64,000 nucleotides of DNA, from assembly GCA_010015655.1 (NCBI GenBank), contig ML976698.1, positions 238,282 through 302,281 on the forward strand, given 5' to 3'. Origin of the DNA: Bimuria novae-zelandiae CBS 107.79 (taxonomy: Eukaryota > Ascomycota > Dothideomycetes > Pleosporales > Didymosphaeriaceae). Positions 1 through 12,388 of the stretch are shown here, one piece after another. The position numbers and the translations under genes are program-made. The notes under the pieces are model-generated. The model saw nothing but the letters and a program-made list of their open reading frames with translations, ran no database searches and was not told the DNA's origin. Positions within the stretch are counted from its first letter, which is position 1; each line of letters begins with the position of its first letter.

Positions 1-363
1 TAAACACGCTCCTAATCCTTCTTAGGAATTTATAGACTATATTTAGCATAGGCAGCGAGATAGCCTACACACTACTTAAAGGTAGCGTTAATAAAACACC
101 GTAACTTTTTCTTTTAATAACGCTTATAACTAAACACTATTTTTAGGCCTTAAGCTTCTACCTTTTGCGCACGAGCACGACGGGTTACTAGGGACAAATA
201 GGGGGTTCTTAGCATAGTTAGTAAGGCGAGGGGAATTAAGGAGAGGCTATGGCCTACCTTAGGACGCAGGGGGATGCACTTTTATAGTAATTAGCACTAA
301 CGCGCTAACGGTATAGCACAGTAAAGCAAGGTATTAGGATAATAACCTTAAAGAGGGGGATAG
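1..363. other. RIP-mutated intergenic block
   Basis: TA-rich sequence with very few CpA/TpG dinucleotides, consistent with repeat-induced point mutation. I see no coding region or recognisable element end here; it is presumably the remnant of older repeats extending in from outside the window. Confidence 0.6.
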
Positions 364-815
364 TGTTACGACCACGAACCCTATAAGGATAAAGAAGCTA
401 AATAATTACGCTAAGAGAGTAATTATTAATAAAGTAGTAGAGTTAACGGGACCTAACGGGGCGCGGGGTAGCTTAGTTAGTAGTTACGTAACGAAGTCCC
501 GCATAAAGGGAAGTCCCATGGGACTACCGTAGTCCCTGGGACTACAGGGCCTTGGCGGGACTACGAAGAAGGAATAGGCTAGTATATAGTGTGGCGACTT
601 TCCTATTATTGTTTCCTTCCTCGTAATTAACTTATATATCTTCTATGCGAGTACGTTCTCCTATATAGACTAATAGTTATCTTATTTATTATAAGATTAA
701 ATTATCTAGCCACGCTAAGTGTCGCATTAACTTGTACTACTAAATAATCCGTGAAGCACCACGATACCTTACCGCCCTAACCCAGATCGGAACAAGGTGT
801 GAGAGCCTCATAACA
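364..815 (-). repeat. Solo LTR of the element-B Gypsy family
   Basis: The segment from about 600 to 815 is the reverse complement of the first ~220 bp of the LTRs of element B (15786-16262 and 29601-30077). It shares the block with GTGTGAGAGCCTCATAACA at its end and the ACTAATAGTTATCTTA block. The start TGTTACG at 364 matches the reverse complement of the B LTR end (CGTAACA). No internal region follows, so it is a solo or truncated LTR. The flanking 5-mers do not match, so the original target duplication is not visible. The 5' half (480-560) holds several TCCCA/TGGGA motifs and is less RIP-mutated. Confidence 0.7.
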
Positions 816-960
816 CCATGGTACAGTCACGGGATCCCAATGTCCCATGATCTTGGCGTATGGGACATCGTGGGACATTACATAATCCTTGGTGGGACAA
901 TAGCGCCATCTTTTGTTATAAAGTACCTGATGTCGTTCCGTTGAACCTGGGATCCTAACA
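816..960 (-). repeat. LTR fragment, second Gypsy LTR family
   Basis: Read on the minus strand, this ends at 960 with TGTTAGGATCC, a typical LTR start. The sequence is closely related to 45425-45585, sharing the ATTATAAAGTAC-type block, the AATCCTT block and the GGATC end, with mostly C/T and G/A differences. It abuts the solo LTR at 364-815 directly, which suggests insertion or recombination between two LTR families. Confidence 0.6.
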
Positions 961-1844
961 ATACCTTACACATAGCGCTTTATACACGCGTTAAAGTGCT
1001 TAATCTACGTAACTTTAAGCTTATTTATTATTTAGCTATTTTTAAAAACTATAATTTTTTATTAGGAAGATAGGTTATCCTTAGTATGCTAACTAGTAAA
1101 ATATATCTTTACTTAAAAGATAATAAGGGATAAGATCTCTTACCCCACGCTACTAATATTTAGTATTATTAATATTTACTTCTTATTACCTCCTTACACC
1201 TAATTTAGCCTCCTACGCCTTTTAAAGCTAGTAATACTCTTTTAGCTTATTAAAATTACGCCTATTATAAAACTAGACTTATTAAAGTTCTATATATCCT
1301 TATTCTATATAATATACTTTGCCTTTATATTCTATATAAGTTAAAACTAGTTTAATATAATAGCAAGATCCGTATATAGCATTCTTAAGTAGTCTAGCTT
1401 ATAGTTAAACCTTATTATAAGCTTAGGTATACGCTTAATAAAGCTTAATAGCTAGTTTTTAGTAAGTTAGCCTTAGTTATGTGTAGCTAGTAAAGTATTT
1501 ACTATATTTTAATCCTGCGTAAGAATTATAGGATATCCTTACTTAGTAAATTTAAAATATACTAGATAATTATCACCTTTTTTTAATTTTATAAGCTTTA
1601 TTAAATTTAGTTATATTTTAGTGTATAAGAGGACACTAGCGCGTCTATTATATAGCGTAGATTTAGGCGATTATACGTGACAGTAGCGTGTTAGACTAAC
1701 TAGATTTAATTATTAAAAATAAATTATAAGATAAGCTATATATTTACTTCTTATAGAATAGATTAACTACTATTTTATTAAGCTATTGTACGTTAATTAT
1801 AAGTTAGTATGGACTTGGTAAAAGCACGCAGCTCGCCTAGGTGT
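961..1844. other. RIP-mutated sequence, no recognisable element
   Basis: About 880 bp of strongly TA-rich DNA between an LTR fragment and Gypsy element D. I could not identify coding relics or repeat ends in it; it is probably older transposon debris. Confidence 0.5.
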
Positions 1845-2005
1845 TGTGAGGGACTAGGTGCTTAAGGAGCCAAAGGTGCCAGAAGAATACTTATAGATTC
1901 GATAAAGAGTCTAAAGTTAAGCTTTAAGCGTTAAACTTATATATCAAGGGTTTATATAACTAAGAGTTAAAGATTTAAAGTAATAATTAGGCGTAGCCTA
2001 TTATA
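1845..2005 (-). repeat. 3' LTR of element D
   Basis: 161 bp, begins TGTGAGGGACTAGG and ends CCTATTATA on the plus strand. Same length as the partner LTR at 8438-8598, with the order of features fully conserved. Confidence 0.85.
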
Positions 2006-5000
2006 TACCCTCCTTCCCTTTATTCCGGGTAAAGAAAAATCTCTACGTCTTATCTTACTTATATAGCTTTATAATTATTTTATTATCTACTTGCGATCCT
2101 ATTGTCGTTATAAATCTCTTACTAGTTTTATACTTATAAATCTAATTTTACGTCTTTACTATAAGTAGTTATTATAGTGGTGTGTTCGCGCTAGTGCGTT
2201 TACTTATTATTATATATATAAAATTGCTTTTTGCCTAGCTTCTAAACCTTACTTGTTTATACTTTCTCTATTTTTAGCTTAACTTTGTGCGCTATAATGT
2301 CTTACTTTTAGCCTAGTTTCTTTTAACTCTATAATCTAATTCCTCTTCTTATGTTAATAAGATAGCTAGCCCTTTACATAATAGTTACGTAATAAGAACT
2401 CCTAAGCGCTAAAAGCATACTACTAATACTAATAATAAAATAAAGAAAGACCTATCTTTATTATAGTTACTTAGCTACTAACTTAGGAAGACTAAGCTTT
2501 TTAAAAATAAAATTACTATTTTTAACGCTAGCGTAATTCTTCTTAGCTAGCTTATTAAGAAGTTTAGTCTTTTTAAAACTCGTAAAGTAAGTTTTAAACC
2601 TTTCTTTATATTTTCTTTACTTTTTCTTACTTTCTAACTTGCCTTCTTACTCTTCTAACCTTTTTCTTAGTTTTTTATTAGCCTAGGTGTGCGCACTCGC
2701 TAACTTCACAAGCTTAGCTTTTAAGGTTTAATCTTGCTACGCGCGATAATTAAGCGCTAGTATATTAATTACATTACTTATAAACGCGTCTATTAGTAGG
2801 TGCTAGTAGGCAAGACAGTGTCCTATAAGGAGTGTAGTACTTATAAGCTTATTAGCTGTACTAAGTAAGTATACTTTAGTTTAATTTATTTTAGATAACT
2901 TTAGGGTGTGCTTTACTAACTTTTTCTTTTACTTAAATTTAGCCTATCCTTAATAAAGTTAGCCATGAAAAGTTTACTAATATTATAATTATTAGTATAG
3001 ACTATCTTATAAATAAGGTTTTAAAAAGTAGCTAGGAATAGAAGGCCTTTTTTACTAATTTTAACGCGTTCTATTTTATTTATAAGATTACTATTATTAA
3101 TTACAATACCTCTTTTAAGAGTAAGACTACTACTACTTTAGGCCCTATTACTTTTTTTAAGACTATTTAGCTTTTAGAGCGCATTACTATTATAGTTAAG
3201 AAGACTTTTAACCTTCTTTAAATTTATACTACTAACTTTAATGCATTTTATTAAGAGTATAAGAACCTTTTTATAAGTGCTTTTTAAATAATAAAGCTAT
3301 CTTTTAAGACTAATATCGTGTAGCTCTTTAGTAAGTTCGTGGTGGTAGATAAGGGTATTATAATAGATAGTCTTTAAATAATAGATAATATTCTTGCGGG
3401 AGCTAATATATTTACTTAAGCTTATTAGGGCTTGCGCTAGTAGCTTCAGGCTATTATAATTAAGAAGTACTTAAGTAAGGAGGATAATAGCTTCCTTAAC
3501 CCTAATAGTATATTAGAGGGCAGAGAAGTAGACCTAAACGTTATTAAAAAAGGTTTTACTATTTCTTTAGTAGCTAAAGATACCCTTTTTATTTAGCTCC
3601 TTCCTTTTTCTTACTTTAGTTTACTTCTAAAGCTTACTTCTTTTATAAGAGTTATCCCTTATTATTATAAGAATTATTTAGTTTCCTTATTATCCTTAGT
3701 AGTTTTAAAGGTTTTTTAAGTTACTTTTTTAAAATTCCTTCTTAACTTCTTTCCCTAATACTTAATTTTATCCTCTAACGATGTTATTCCTACCTTTATT
3801 TTAAATACTTTTATTTAGCTAGGGTTTTTAACTTAGTAAGACAGGCATCGTAGAGCCTCCTTTAGACCTTAATAGAAACTAATTTAGGGGATATTATAAT
3901 AGAATTGTATTAAGAGTTTTTTATTATAATTTTAATATAGCTTAGTAAACATCTCTTAATAGTTTAACGTAGTAGCTTAGTTAAGGTTCTTACAAGGTTT
4001 TTAAGTTCTTTAAGAGTAGTTTTTTTTACTATACTAGATATTTTACTTTCTTACCTTTGCGGGACTAGCGTTCTTTATATATATTAACTATATTATATTT
4101 TTCTTCCCCCTCTTTTATTATAATTGCTTTAGGCTGGGCGTCATTAGTAGTTTAGCTAGGAAGAGGGTTTAACAAGGCTAACTTTAGCCTATCTATATAG
4201 AACCTTAGGTACATGTTTGGCGGGATATTTAGTTCTACTATATAAAAGTTTATTACCTTCCTTATAGTAAACCTTTCTTGCTTCTAGTTAAGCTTTTTAC
4301 TTAGATATTAGTTTTAGAAGTAGTTTTTATACTTTAGCTATATCTTATCGTCTTTTTTTTAAGATTAAAGTAATTTTATGTTAATAGTTTGCTAGGCGCT
4401 CTTATTCTTATTAGGCTATTATTATTAATACCTAAGCGAAGTTAAAAACCTCTTTAAACTATTTTATTATAATATTTATAGCCTTCTTTACGTTAGTTTT
4501 TAGCTTTAAGGCCATTCTCTGTGCCCTAAAGTTTTTAACTAGTTTAACGTTCTAGCTATAGGATAGGAAAAACAGGCTAACTCTTATTAATATAGCTTTT
4601 CGCCCTTTAATAGCTATCTAAGCTATGGGAAGCTACTTTATCTAATTATCTTATTACTAGTTATAGTATACCTAAAGGTAGGTTTTAAGGATAGAGTTTA
4701 TTTACTTTAGTTACTTATCTGTCTTTAGGTGTTTTGCTATAGATAGTTTTTAGTTAATACTTACTTATTTATAAAGTGTGGTCTAAAATTCGCTCACGAA
4801 GTGTCCCCTATAGTCTAATATAATAGTGGAGGGGAAGAAGTAGTCTACGACCTAGTAAAAAAAACGCTATTATAACTATAGGTATATTAAAATTTAGGAG
4901 ACTAATAAACTTAGGGTCCTTACTAAGTCTATTTATAATTACTATAATATTCGTGCAGCTATTACTCTTAGGTAAGATAATAATAAAATCTATTATAATG

Positions 5001-6716
5001 TCCTTCTATCCTTATTTATATAGTAGTAAGGGCTTTAGAAGGCCCTATTTCGCTTCTCTCTATAGTTTAGTTCTTTTATAGATATTATAGTTCTTAATAT
5101 ACTACCTTACGTAGTTAAACATCCGTAAGAAGAAGTAGTCTTAAGTAAAGATTTTATATATTTATTTTATTTTAAGTATTTTAAAGCTAGAGAACTACGC
5201 GCGACTACTATTAGCTTTATTTATAAAAGTTTCAATTCTAGTACCTATTATCTTAACCTGTAGTATAGGTACTCTTAGTTATCTGTACTATATTCTAAAA
5301 TACTAATAAATAACTTCTATCTAGGTTTGAACTTCCTAAGTCTGTTCTTAATATAGGCCTTTATTTTACTATACGCGCTATCTTTATCGCGTTTTACCTT
5401 TTACTATATAGTGTTAAAGTCTAGTTCGCGTCGCTTAGCAGGGTTATTGCCTTATTAGAGGGTTAATATAGGTAGTTTAGGCGTATTAGGTAAGCAAGCA
5501 CTAGGTCTTTATTTATTTTAATATAGTTAGGTTCCTTTATAGTAGTAGGTGTTTAGGGGACGAAAGGCTTTAATCTATTTCTTTTAGTAGTTTTTTAAAA
5601 AAGTATAAAGTGCCTTTACTTTAATTTATTATCTCTACTATCCTTTAGTAGGTTTTAGTCCCTTTAGGAAAGGGCGTTTACCCTAAAGTTTATTAACCCT
5701 AGTCTATATATAAATATTATATTAATATGGCTAAGTATATCTGCCTACTAAACGTGTTGTTTATTTAATTTTAATTTAGTAGCAAAATACGTATAGTTTA
5801 TATAATTAGTATAGACCGTAAGGTGCTTTACTACTTAATATAAATATTCTTATTTATTTACGTATTTAATAACTATAAGTATTTTTTATCGTAGATAGCG
5901 TAGTTGCATTCTACTAGGCTATTCTTTGCTAAGAAGTAAGCTACTTAGCGTAAAATCCTATTATTATTATACTAGAAGAAGTATCCCCTAATTAACTAGT
6001 TAAAAGCGTCTACTTCTAGTACTAATTTTTATTTAGGATCAAAGCAGGCTAGCGTAGGGTCTATATAAAACGCTATTTTTAGGAAGTTAAATACGTGCTA
6101 CTACTTTTATCCCTAAATAAATTCTACTCCTTTACTAGTAAGCTTTATAAGGCGGCTTACTATGCTAGAGAAGTCTTATATAAATTTTTAATAAAAGTTT
6201 ATAAAGCCTATAAAGCTCTAAACTCGTTTTACTAAAATTAGTAGCTTTTATTTTTAAATTACTTAGACTTTATCTAGGTTTATGCTTACGCCCTTATTAA
6301 CTTCTATAATAAATCTAAGGTACTTAGTTTTTTTAACGTAAAACTTAAATTTTTTAATATTTAATTATAGTCCTGCGGCCCCTAACTTTTAAATTATAGT
6401 ATATACTTTCTTCTCGTGGTCCTTTTAGCTACTACTAAAGAAGATAAAAACATTATCTATATATACTAAGTAGTAGTTATTAAGGTGCTTCTTTAGTACC
6501 TAGTTAATATACTGCTAGAACGTACTTAGCGCGTTAGCTAGGCTAAAAGGAACTACTAACTACTTATAAAAACTAAATTAGGTTTTAAATACTATTTTTT
6601 TCCCTTGTCTTTTACTATCTAAAGCTTATAGATAGCTTAGATTATATTAAGTTTACTAAACCATTTAGTCTTTATAAGGAGCTAAAGGGTTTTGCTAATT
6701 AATAGTAAAGAATACT

Positions 6717-6717
<1 letters not shown>

Positions 6718-6747
<30 letters not shown>
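6718..6747. repeat. Poly-T tract inside element D
   Basis: An uninterrupted run of nearly 30 T residues within the RIP-mutated pol region of element D. It is a simple repeat that probably grew by slippage after inactivation; no function is implied. Confidence 0.8.
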
Positions 6748-6749
<2 letters not shown>

Positions 6750-8437
6750 GTTTAAGGCTTAATATGTAACGTAAAAGCGTAGTCTTTTACTAGATTTTTT
6801 AATAAGTAATATTAAGGTAGTAGTGCTAGATTTCCTTATCTAAATAAAGCCTTTATTTAAGTATTTAATAAGCTCTTTCTATAGGACCAATAACTCTTTA
6901 CAAGATATATTAGATAGAGGGCTGTAAGGGATATTGAGGGTCTTGTTATCTTTTTCCACGAGAGGTATAGAAAGATCCACTCTAGGTCTATAGTAGGGAG
7001 GGAGCTTGTTAGCTTGTTCCCTATAAAAAATACGCCACAAGTTCTTAAAAGCTTTAGGTAATAACTTTTATAGGTTTACCTTTAGCTAGCGGGTTAACGC
7101 CTTCTATATATTTTTTATTAATATAAAAAATACCTTAGTCCTGTTTCCTAGACGTTAATTACGCTAATTTAAGTCTATAAAGGCTATAGTAAATACCTTT
7201 TAAAGCTTTATTAATAGTTTTTTATTTTTCTAGTTACGGATACGGGTGCTTAAACTTTTAATCTAGATTAATTTCTTTGCTAGGGCTAGTTTAACCCTAT
7301 TCTTTTTTATCTTAATTAGGCTGAGGATTAGATCGTACAACCTGTTATTAGGTAAGATGTATAGCTATATTAGTTCTACATAGCTATTAATATTTAATTC
7401 TAATTAGACTACTTTAGGTATGAAGAGTCGCATGCCTCTAATACTAATAACCTCTTATAAATAGGGTAGGTTCTTACGCTATAGGTGGGCTTTCGTTATA
7501 CGCTTTTTTAATCTAAATTCTAAAGTTAAATAACCTAAATTAATTATTATTAATATAAACATAATGTTATTAATAAGTAAGTATACTATTATTAGTATTA
7601 AGTCTAGTTATAACCTTTAAAAGTTATTAAAACTTATCTTTTACCCTTTTCTTATATTTACTTTCTAGCGGCGACTATTGCTATAAGAGTCTAGTTTTCT
7701 AAATTAGTAAAAGTTATATTAAACTCTTTATTAAAATTTTTTTTAGTAGTAGGTGGAGTAGCGCAAACTTATACTAGCTTTATTATAAGTAAAAGTTTAT
7801 ACTACTTTACGTAGTGTCCTGTATCTTTATAATAAAAATAAGAACTATTCTTTTTACAGGTTTCTATTATCTCGCGTGACACCTACGTGGCTTATTTCTA
7901 GGTGTTACTAGACCTGTATCTTATGGCTCTGTCTGTCGCTTAGTGTCTTCTATCTTAGCTTTGTTAGCCAGACATCCTTTTAGGGTTAGCTTAGGTAGGT
8001 TCCTAATCTATCTCGTGTAGCGCCTTATTCTTAGTAGAAAACTTTAATAACTATAATATATTTTAGAAAAAGTTCTCTTTAACTTTATTAACTCTCTTTT
8101 AGATCCCTTATAGGTTTTAATTATTATTTATATTTATTATAATTATTTAGTCTTGTAAGTCCTTGCAGAGGCTTTAAAAATATAAATTTTTTAAATTTTT
8201 TTAATTATACTCCTTAGCTTCTATAGTGTAGTTATTAAAGTTAAAGTTAAAGTCACGAACCTTTTAGTTCCTTTATTATATTATAAGTAAGTAGTTACGC
8301 GCGATTTCTTCCGCTAGGTAGTTATAAAAGTTATAGTCTAGTAACTCTTAGAGGTTAGCTTTAGTATATCTTAGGTAGTAGTCTAGATACGTAATTCCTA
8401 CCGTTATCCAGCGATAGGTAAAAGTAATTAAATTTAA

Positions 8438-8598
8438 TATAAGGGGCTAGGTGCTTAAGGAGCTAAAAGTACTAAAAGAATACTTATAGATTTAATAAAA
8501 AGTTTAAAGTTAAGCTTTAGGCGTCGAACTTATATATCCAGGGTTTGTATAACTAAGGGTTAAGGATCCGAGGCAATAATTAGGCGTAGCCTATTACA
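8438..8598 (-). repeat. 5' LTR of element D
   Basis: 161 bp, begins TATAAGGGGCTAGG (RIP form of the partner's start) and ends CCTATTACA. It is less mutated than the left copy over its last 80 bp. Confidence 0.85.
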
Positions 8599-9299
8599 TG
8601 TGTGTAGCTCGCATGTGGAATATGTTAGTTAATTAATATAGTTAAACTTATTTAATTTCTAAGTTAAATCTTTATTTTAGACTTAATTCCTGTCTTAATT
8701 TATACGGAAAAGACTTAATTTACTTAGATTAGTAACTCGACAGTTCGAAGCTTGAGATTTGGAAGTATATTTAATTATTAATAACTGTGAAGGCAACAGC
8801 TGTAAGTATGCAACTTTGTGTCCCGTTTACCTGGTGGGCCTGTATGTCATTAATGGCCTGGGAGACAGATGGAGAAAACTGATAATCGCCAATACCACAA
8901 GCCACGGAGTCTGCACATGTGGAGCAGGCGGGGTTAGGCCTCGGCTCGGCCAAATATATCTCCGGGATAGCTTAGCCCTCTGAAAGGTGCCAGGTACCTG
9001 GTACCATTGTCTTTCACGTCGCTAGAGATCTACGCAAGTACGTCGGTTCAAAATCACCGACACGTCATGTGTAGCCTATGTGCTCCACTCGAGGCGATGC
9101 CTAGTTCCCCGTGGCAACAGTTACGCGAGTGAAGGTGTTGCGTCAACAGGCGTTCATATCACTATGACGACACGACAAACAGTCTCATTGCCCGTGGGCA
9201 ACAACGATATAGAGCATGAATAGTACTGTTAACCGCTTCCACTTATACCGATAAATCACTACACTAGATACTTCCTTCGAACGACCTACTCAAGCTACC
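8599..9299. other. Transition from RIP block to gene island; upstream of SDR gene
   Basis: Sequence becomes GC-balanced from about 8770. Short open frames here on both strands (8759-8983 plus, 8771-8953 minus) overlap each other and resemble no protein I recognise, so I treat them as chance. The last 200 bp presumably hold the promoter of the dehydrogenase gene. Confidence 0.5.
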
Positions 9300-10340
9300 A
9301 TGGCTTCTATAATCACAGGCAACACGTTTGACCCGAACACAGACGTTCCCGACCTCAGCGGAAAGGTAGGCATCGTTGTTCGGATAGCCACGCCAGTATC
9401 GTGCTAATCCTGCTTCCAGATATATGTCGTAACAGGCGGCTCCGCAGGTATCGGCTTCGGCATCGTCGCCCACCTCCTCCAGCACAACGCTGAGAAGATC
9501 TACCTCCTCTCGAACAAAGAAGAGCACGCCGAAGAAGCACAGCAAGAGCTTGCGAATAAATGGGGCGATGCGAGCAAAGTCGAATGGCGGAAATGCAACC
9601 TCGAGTCTCTCAAGCACACCGACGAGACTGCACGGGGCCTGGCAAAGGAGCTTTCTAGGCTAGATGGTCTTATTTGCAACGCAGGACTGGGTGTTGGGGT
9701 CTACAGTGAGTCTGAGGACAAGCTGGACACGCATATGCAGGTCAATGTTTTTGCACAGGCGCATCTCATCTTGACGCTGCTGCCGGTGCTCCGGAAGACG
9801 AAGGACTCACGCATTGTGTCGCAGTCGTCAGACTTGCATCGTGCGGCGCCGTCGTCGGTCAAATTTGAGTCGATCCAGGAGATCAACACGGACATCGGTC
9901 CTACGTATCTCTATAACCGCACCAAGCTTGGGCAGATTCTCTTCGCCCACGAGCTGTACAAGCGCCTCAAGGACGGTCAGTTCGGCACAGTTACCGAGAC
10001 CGAGGGCATACCGTGGATCAACTGCACGCACCCCGGAGCCGTCAAAACGGACCAGCAGTTTCAGGCCGAAGAGGCTTACGGTACACTGGGCAAAGTTGGC
10101 GACAGAATCATGCGACCCTTCATGAAGGACCCGGTGGATCAGGGTTGTCGTCCGGCGCTATTCGCTGCGACCAGTCCCACCATCTCGAAGGAGCAGATCC
10201 AGGACGCGTACATCGTTCCGGATTGCAAGCCAACGGCACCATCAAGCCAGGCGAAGGACGAGACTTTGTCGGCGAACTTGTGGAAGCTGACGAAGGAGGT
10301 CTTAGAGAGCAACATTGGGAACTTGGATTATACCATGTAA
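9300..10340 (+). CDS. Short-chain dehydrogenase/reductase (SDR family, retinol dehydrogenase-like)
   Basis: Two-exon gene: exon 1 is 9300-9365, the intron is 9366-9419 (54 nt, GTAGGC..TTCCAG, with TGCTAAT as likely lariat site), and exon 2 is 9420-10340. The predicted product is 328 residues. SDRs use NAD(P)H to oxidise or reduce alcohols and ketones. Visible classical-SDR marks are the cofactor loop TGGSAGIG at residues 27-34, NAG at 109-111, the SS pair at 158-159 that supplies the catalytic Ser, and YNRTK at 187-191 (catalytic Tyr and Lys), followed by HPGAVKT. The intron is placed just before the nucleotide-binding loop, and removing it joins DLSGK to the Rossmann strand as in the family. 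Length and layout resemble fungal retinol-dehydrogenase/WWOX-like SDRs; the substrate is unknown. No signal peptide is seen. The gene appears intact. Confidence 0.9.
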
Positions 10341-10964
10341 GGGCAGATCAAGAGGCAAGCCACTACGATAGCGTCAGTATCCAAATGTAACGACTGATGA
10401 CAAATTCATATGCCTGTGCGCCCTGTTGTACCCACTAGAATGGGCAGTTTTTCATCCTATTGGTCGTGGTGAAATACAACAGGGCGTGTTCGCGCCCTGG
10501 AACCCCTACCCCAATTGTGTCTGCATGCAATATCGCGCGCCAGCATTTTCTACGCAGCAGAACAACACTGGACGGCGTATGTTGACGCTACGACTGTGCA
10601 TACCTGGTATGTACTATTCCGCGAAGCCGTTCCAAGTTTCGTAACCGGTGCGCAAATCAACGAAGTCCCAGGTTTGTGGTGACAATAAGGCGCGACCTTG
10701 TGTAATTTACGTCATTCGGCAATGACCCGCAGGTGTGGGGCGGGTACTCGGTGCTCCAAATGGTGTACCACGGCTGAATCCCAGCGTTTACAGTAGAACT
10801 GAATGCTGCATGTCACAAAAGATAAAATGCTAGAGGGTCTTCGTAGTTGAAACTTCGCAAGATCACATTTCGGGTCCTATATTTCTCTTTCCCATTTCGT
10901 CTCCGAAAATTATAACCGGCAGCGCTTTGTATCCTCAGCCTAATTTAAGAAAGCAACAAAAAGC
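10341..10964. other. Intergenic region between SDR and HAD genes
   Basis: GC-balanced, without RIP signature. The short frame at 10426-10644 has no recognisable motif. The region presumably holds the 3' end of the dehydrogenase transcript and the promoter of the dehalogenase-like gene. Confidence 0.5.
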
Positions 10965-11788
10965 ATGTCGAAACTTACAGCCTTCAAGCTTCTGGCGTGC
11001 GACGTCTACGGCACCCTCATCGACTACGAGCGCGGCCTTCTCGCCAGCCTGCAGCCCTCCCTCCAAAAAGCCAGCAAAACCGAGATCGACCCCAAGCGCA
11101 TCCTCCAAACCTGCGGATCCATCTTTGGTGAAGCCCAGAAGGAGAATTCCCGCCAGAAATACTCCGAGCTACTCGCAGCATGCCACCCGAAGATCCTCAA
11201 AGAGCTAGGTCTCTCCGAGCCCGCGCCTGAGGAGAGCAGGGCGTTTGGTGCGAGTGTGGGAACTTGGCCTGCATATGAGGACAGCGTGTCGGCGCTGCGC
11301 AGGCTGAAGAAGACATTCAAGATGGTCGTGCTGAGTAACGTTGATAATGAGAGCTTTAAAGCGAATAATGCAAATTCACTTGATAGCTTTGAGTGGGACC
11401 TTGTGCTTACGGCTGAGGATATCGGGTCGTACAAGCCAGATCACAGAAACTTTGAGTATATGTTCAAAGAGGTAAGTACATGCGTGGTCTCGAAGACTTG
11501 CGTATTTCCAGTATGTTTCTACTTCTGTGTCAGGTTGAACTGACGCGATGCATGCGATAGGTAAAGGAGAAGCTTGGCGTTGAGCGGCACGAAGTGTTAC
11601 AGACGGCGCAAAGTCAGCTTCACGATCATCATCCTGCGAAAGAATTAGGACTGAAGAGCGCATGGATTTATCGTCCGGGTCAGATTATGGGGAATAGGAA
11701 TGATCCGGTGTATACGTGGAAATTTGATCAGTTAGAGGATATGGCGAATCAGGTGGATAAGGAGTTGAAGCCTGCTGGCACCGAGTAG
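10965..11788 (+). CDS. HAD-superfamily hydrolase, type II haloacid dehalogenase-like
   Basis: Two exons: 10965-11471 and 11561-11788. The 89-nt intron (11472-11560) starts GTAAGT, contains the lariat-like GAACTGAC and ends ATAG. The product is 244 residues, the usual size of (S)-2-haloacid dehalogenases. The HAD motifs are all present: nucleophile Asp13 in CDVYGTLID, Ser124-Asn125 in VVLSNVDNE, Lys157 in GSYKPDHRNFEY, and the acidic motif around Asp191 in TAQSQLHDHHPAKELGLKSA, which is the hallmark of the L-2-haloacid dehalogenase branch. Family members hydrolyse carbon-halogen or phosphoester bonds through an aspartyl-enzyme intermediate; in fungi the natural substrate is generally unknown. 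Without splicing, the frame from exon 1 runs into a stop at 11541, which supports the intron. No targeting signal is evident. The gene appears intact. Confidence 0.9.
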
Positions 11789-12388
11789 CGAAGACGTGCT
11801 TTGTCGGGCGCTTTTGTCTACCGGGCCGAGTTTAATGCTGCACTGACCGGCATGCCGTGCGACGGGGAATGACGACTGGTAGGTGGGATAATTTGGAACG
11901 CTTCTCGTATGTGATTAATAGCATTCACCAGTAATAGAGTACTGTACTGAGTTGGCGCTGAACCACAATGCGTCATATTGCAGATCAAAGGATCAAAGGA
12001 TCAATTGGAAGCTTCGACAGCCCACATCGCGCCTTCCACGATTTCTGTTCCTCATGAGAGTGAATCGGACCTTTTTGCACAGCCTCATCCCCCAAACTCA
12101 CCGTCAGCATACGTTTCTTGCCCATTCACCCCCTTAATTTACAACTGTCCGTATTGCCCACAGACATCAAATATCCGTTCAGCGCCCGATTGGATCACAA
12201 CTCGCGAGACCAGCGTGCAGCACGGGCCTTCAATAGCCTGTTCTAGCCAGTCGGTGTGAACGCAACCAAGCATTGCTAAGCCTTTGCCAAGGGAGGCTAA
12301 GCGCTTACCCCCCGGCTCCCGAACTGAAACGAACTGACGCCAGCTTTCCGTTTCGATCTGCTTTCCGTTCATTATTTGTGAAGGCGCC
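11789..12388. other. Intergenic region between HAD and carboxylesterase genes
   Basis: About 600 bp of GC-balanced sequence, with no RIP. Overlapping short frames on both strands (for example 12139-13179 minus) are shadows of the esterase gene or chance. It probably contains the promoter of the esterase gene. Confidence 0.5.

Larger units (their letters stand above)
1845..8598 (-). mobile_element. Gypsy LTR retrotransposon D, RIP-inactivated
   Basis: Two direct repeats of exactly 161 bp (1845-2005 and 8438-8598) bound a 6.75-kb element. They differ mostly by C/T and G/A transitions. The flanking 5-mers GGTGT and TGTGT agree at 4 of 5 bases, a plausible target duplication. Next to the left LTR is a purine tract on the minus strand (complement of CCCTCCTTCCC), which marks it as the 3' LTR, so transcription runs right to left. 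Reverse-transcriptase remnants are readable on the minus strand near 6440-6470 (YIDN-VFIF, from the Ty3/Gypsy YIDDVLIF box). A damaged CCHC zinc-knuckle-like gag motif lies near 7830-7880. All frames are broken by TAG/TAA stops, so the element is dead. Confidence 0.85.

Noticed and set aside
6718..6747. Poly-A tail of a LINE element
   Set aside because: The run lies inside the pol region of an LTR element with no adjacent target duplication.
8759..8983. 74-codon ORF upstream of the dehydrogenase gene
   Set aside because: No motif, overlapped by an opposite-strand frame, and at the edge of a repeat block; treated as chance.
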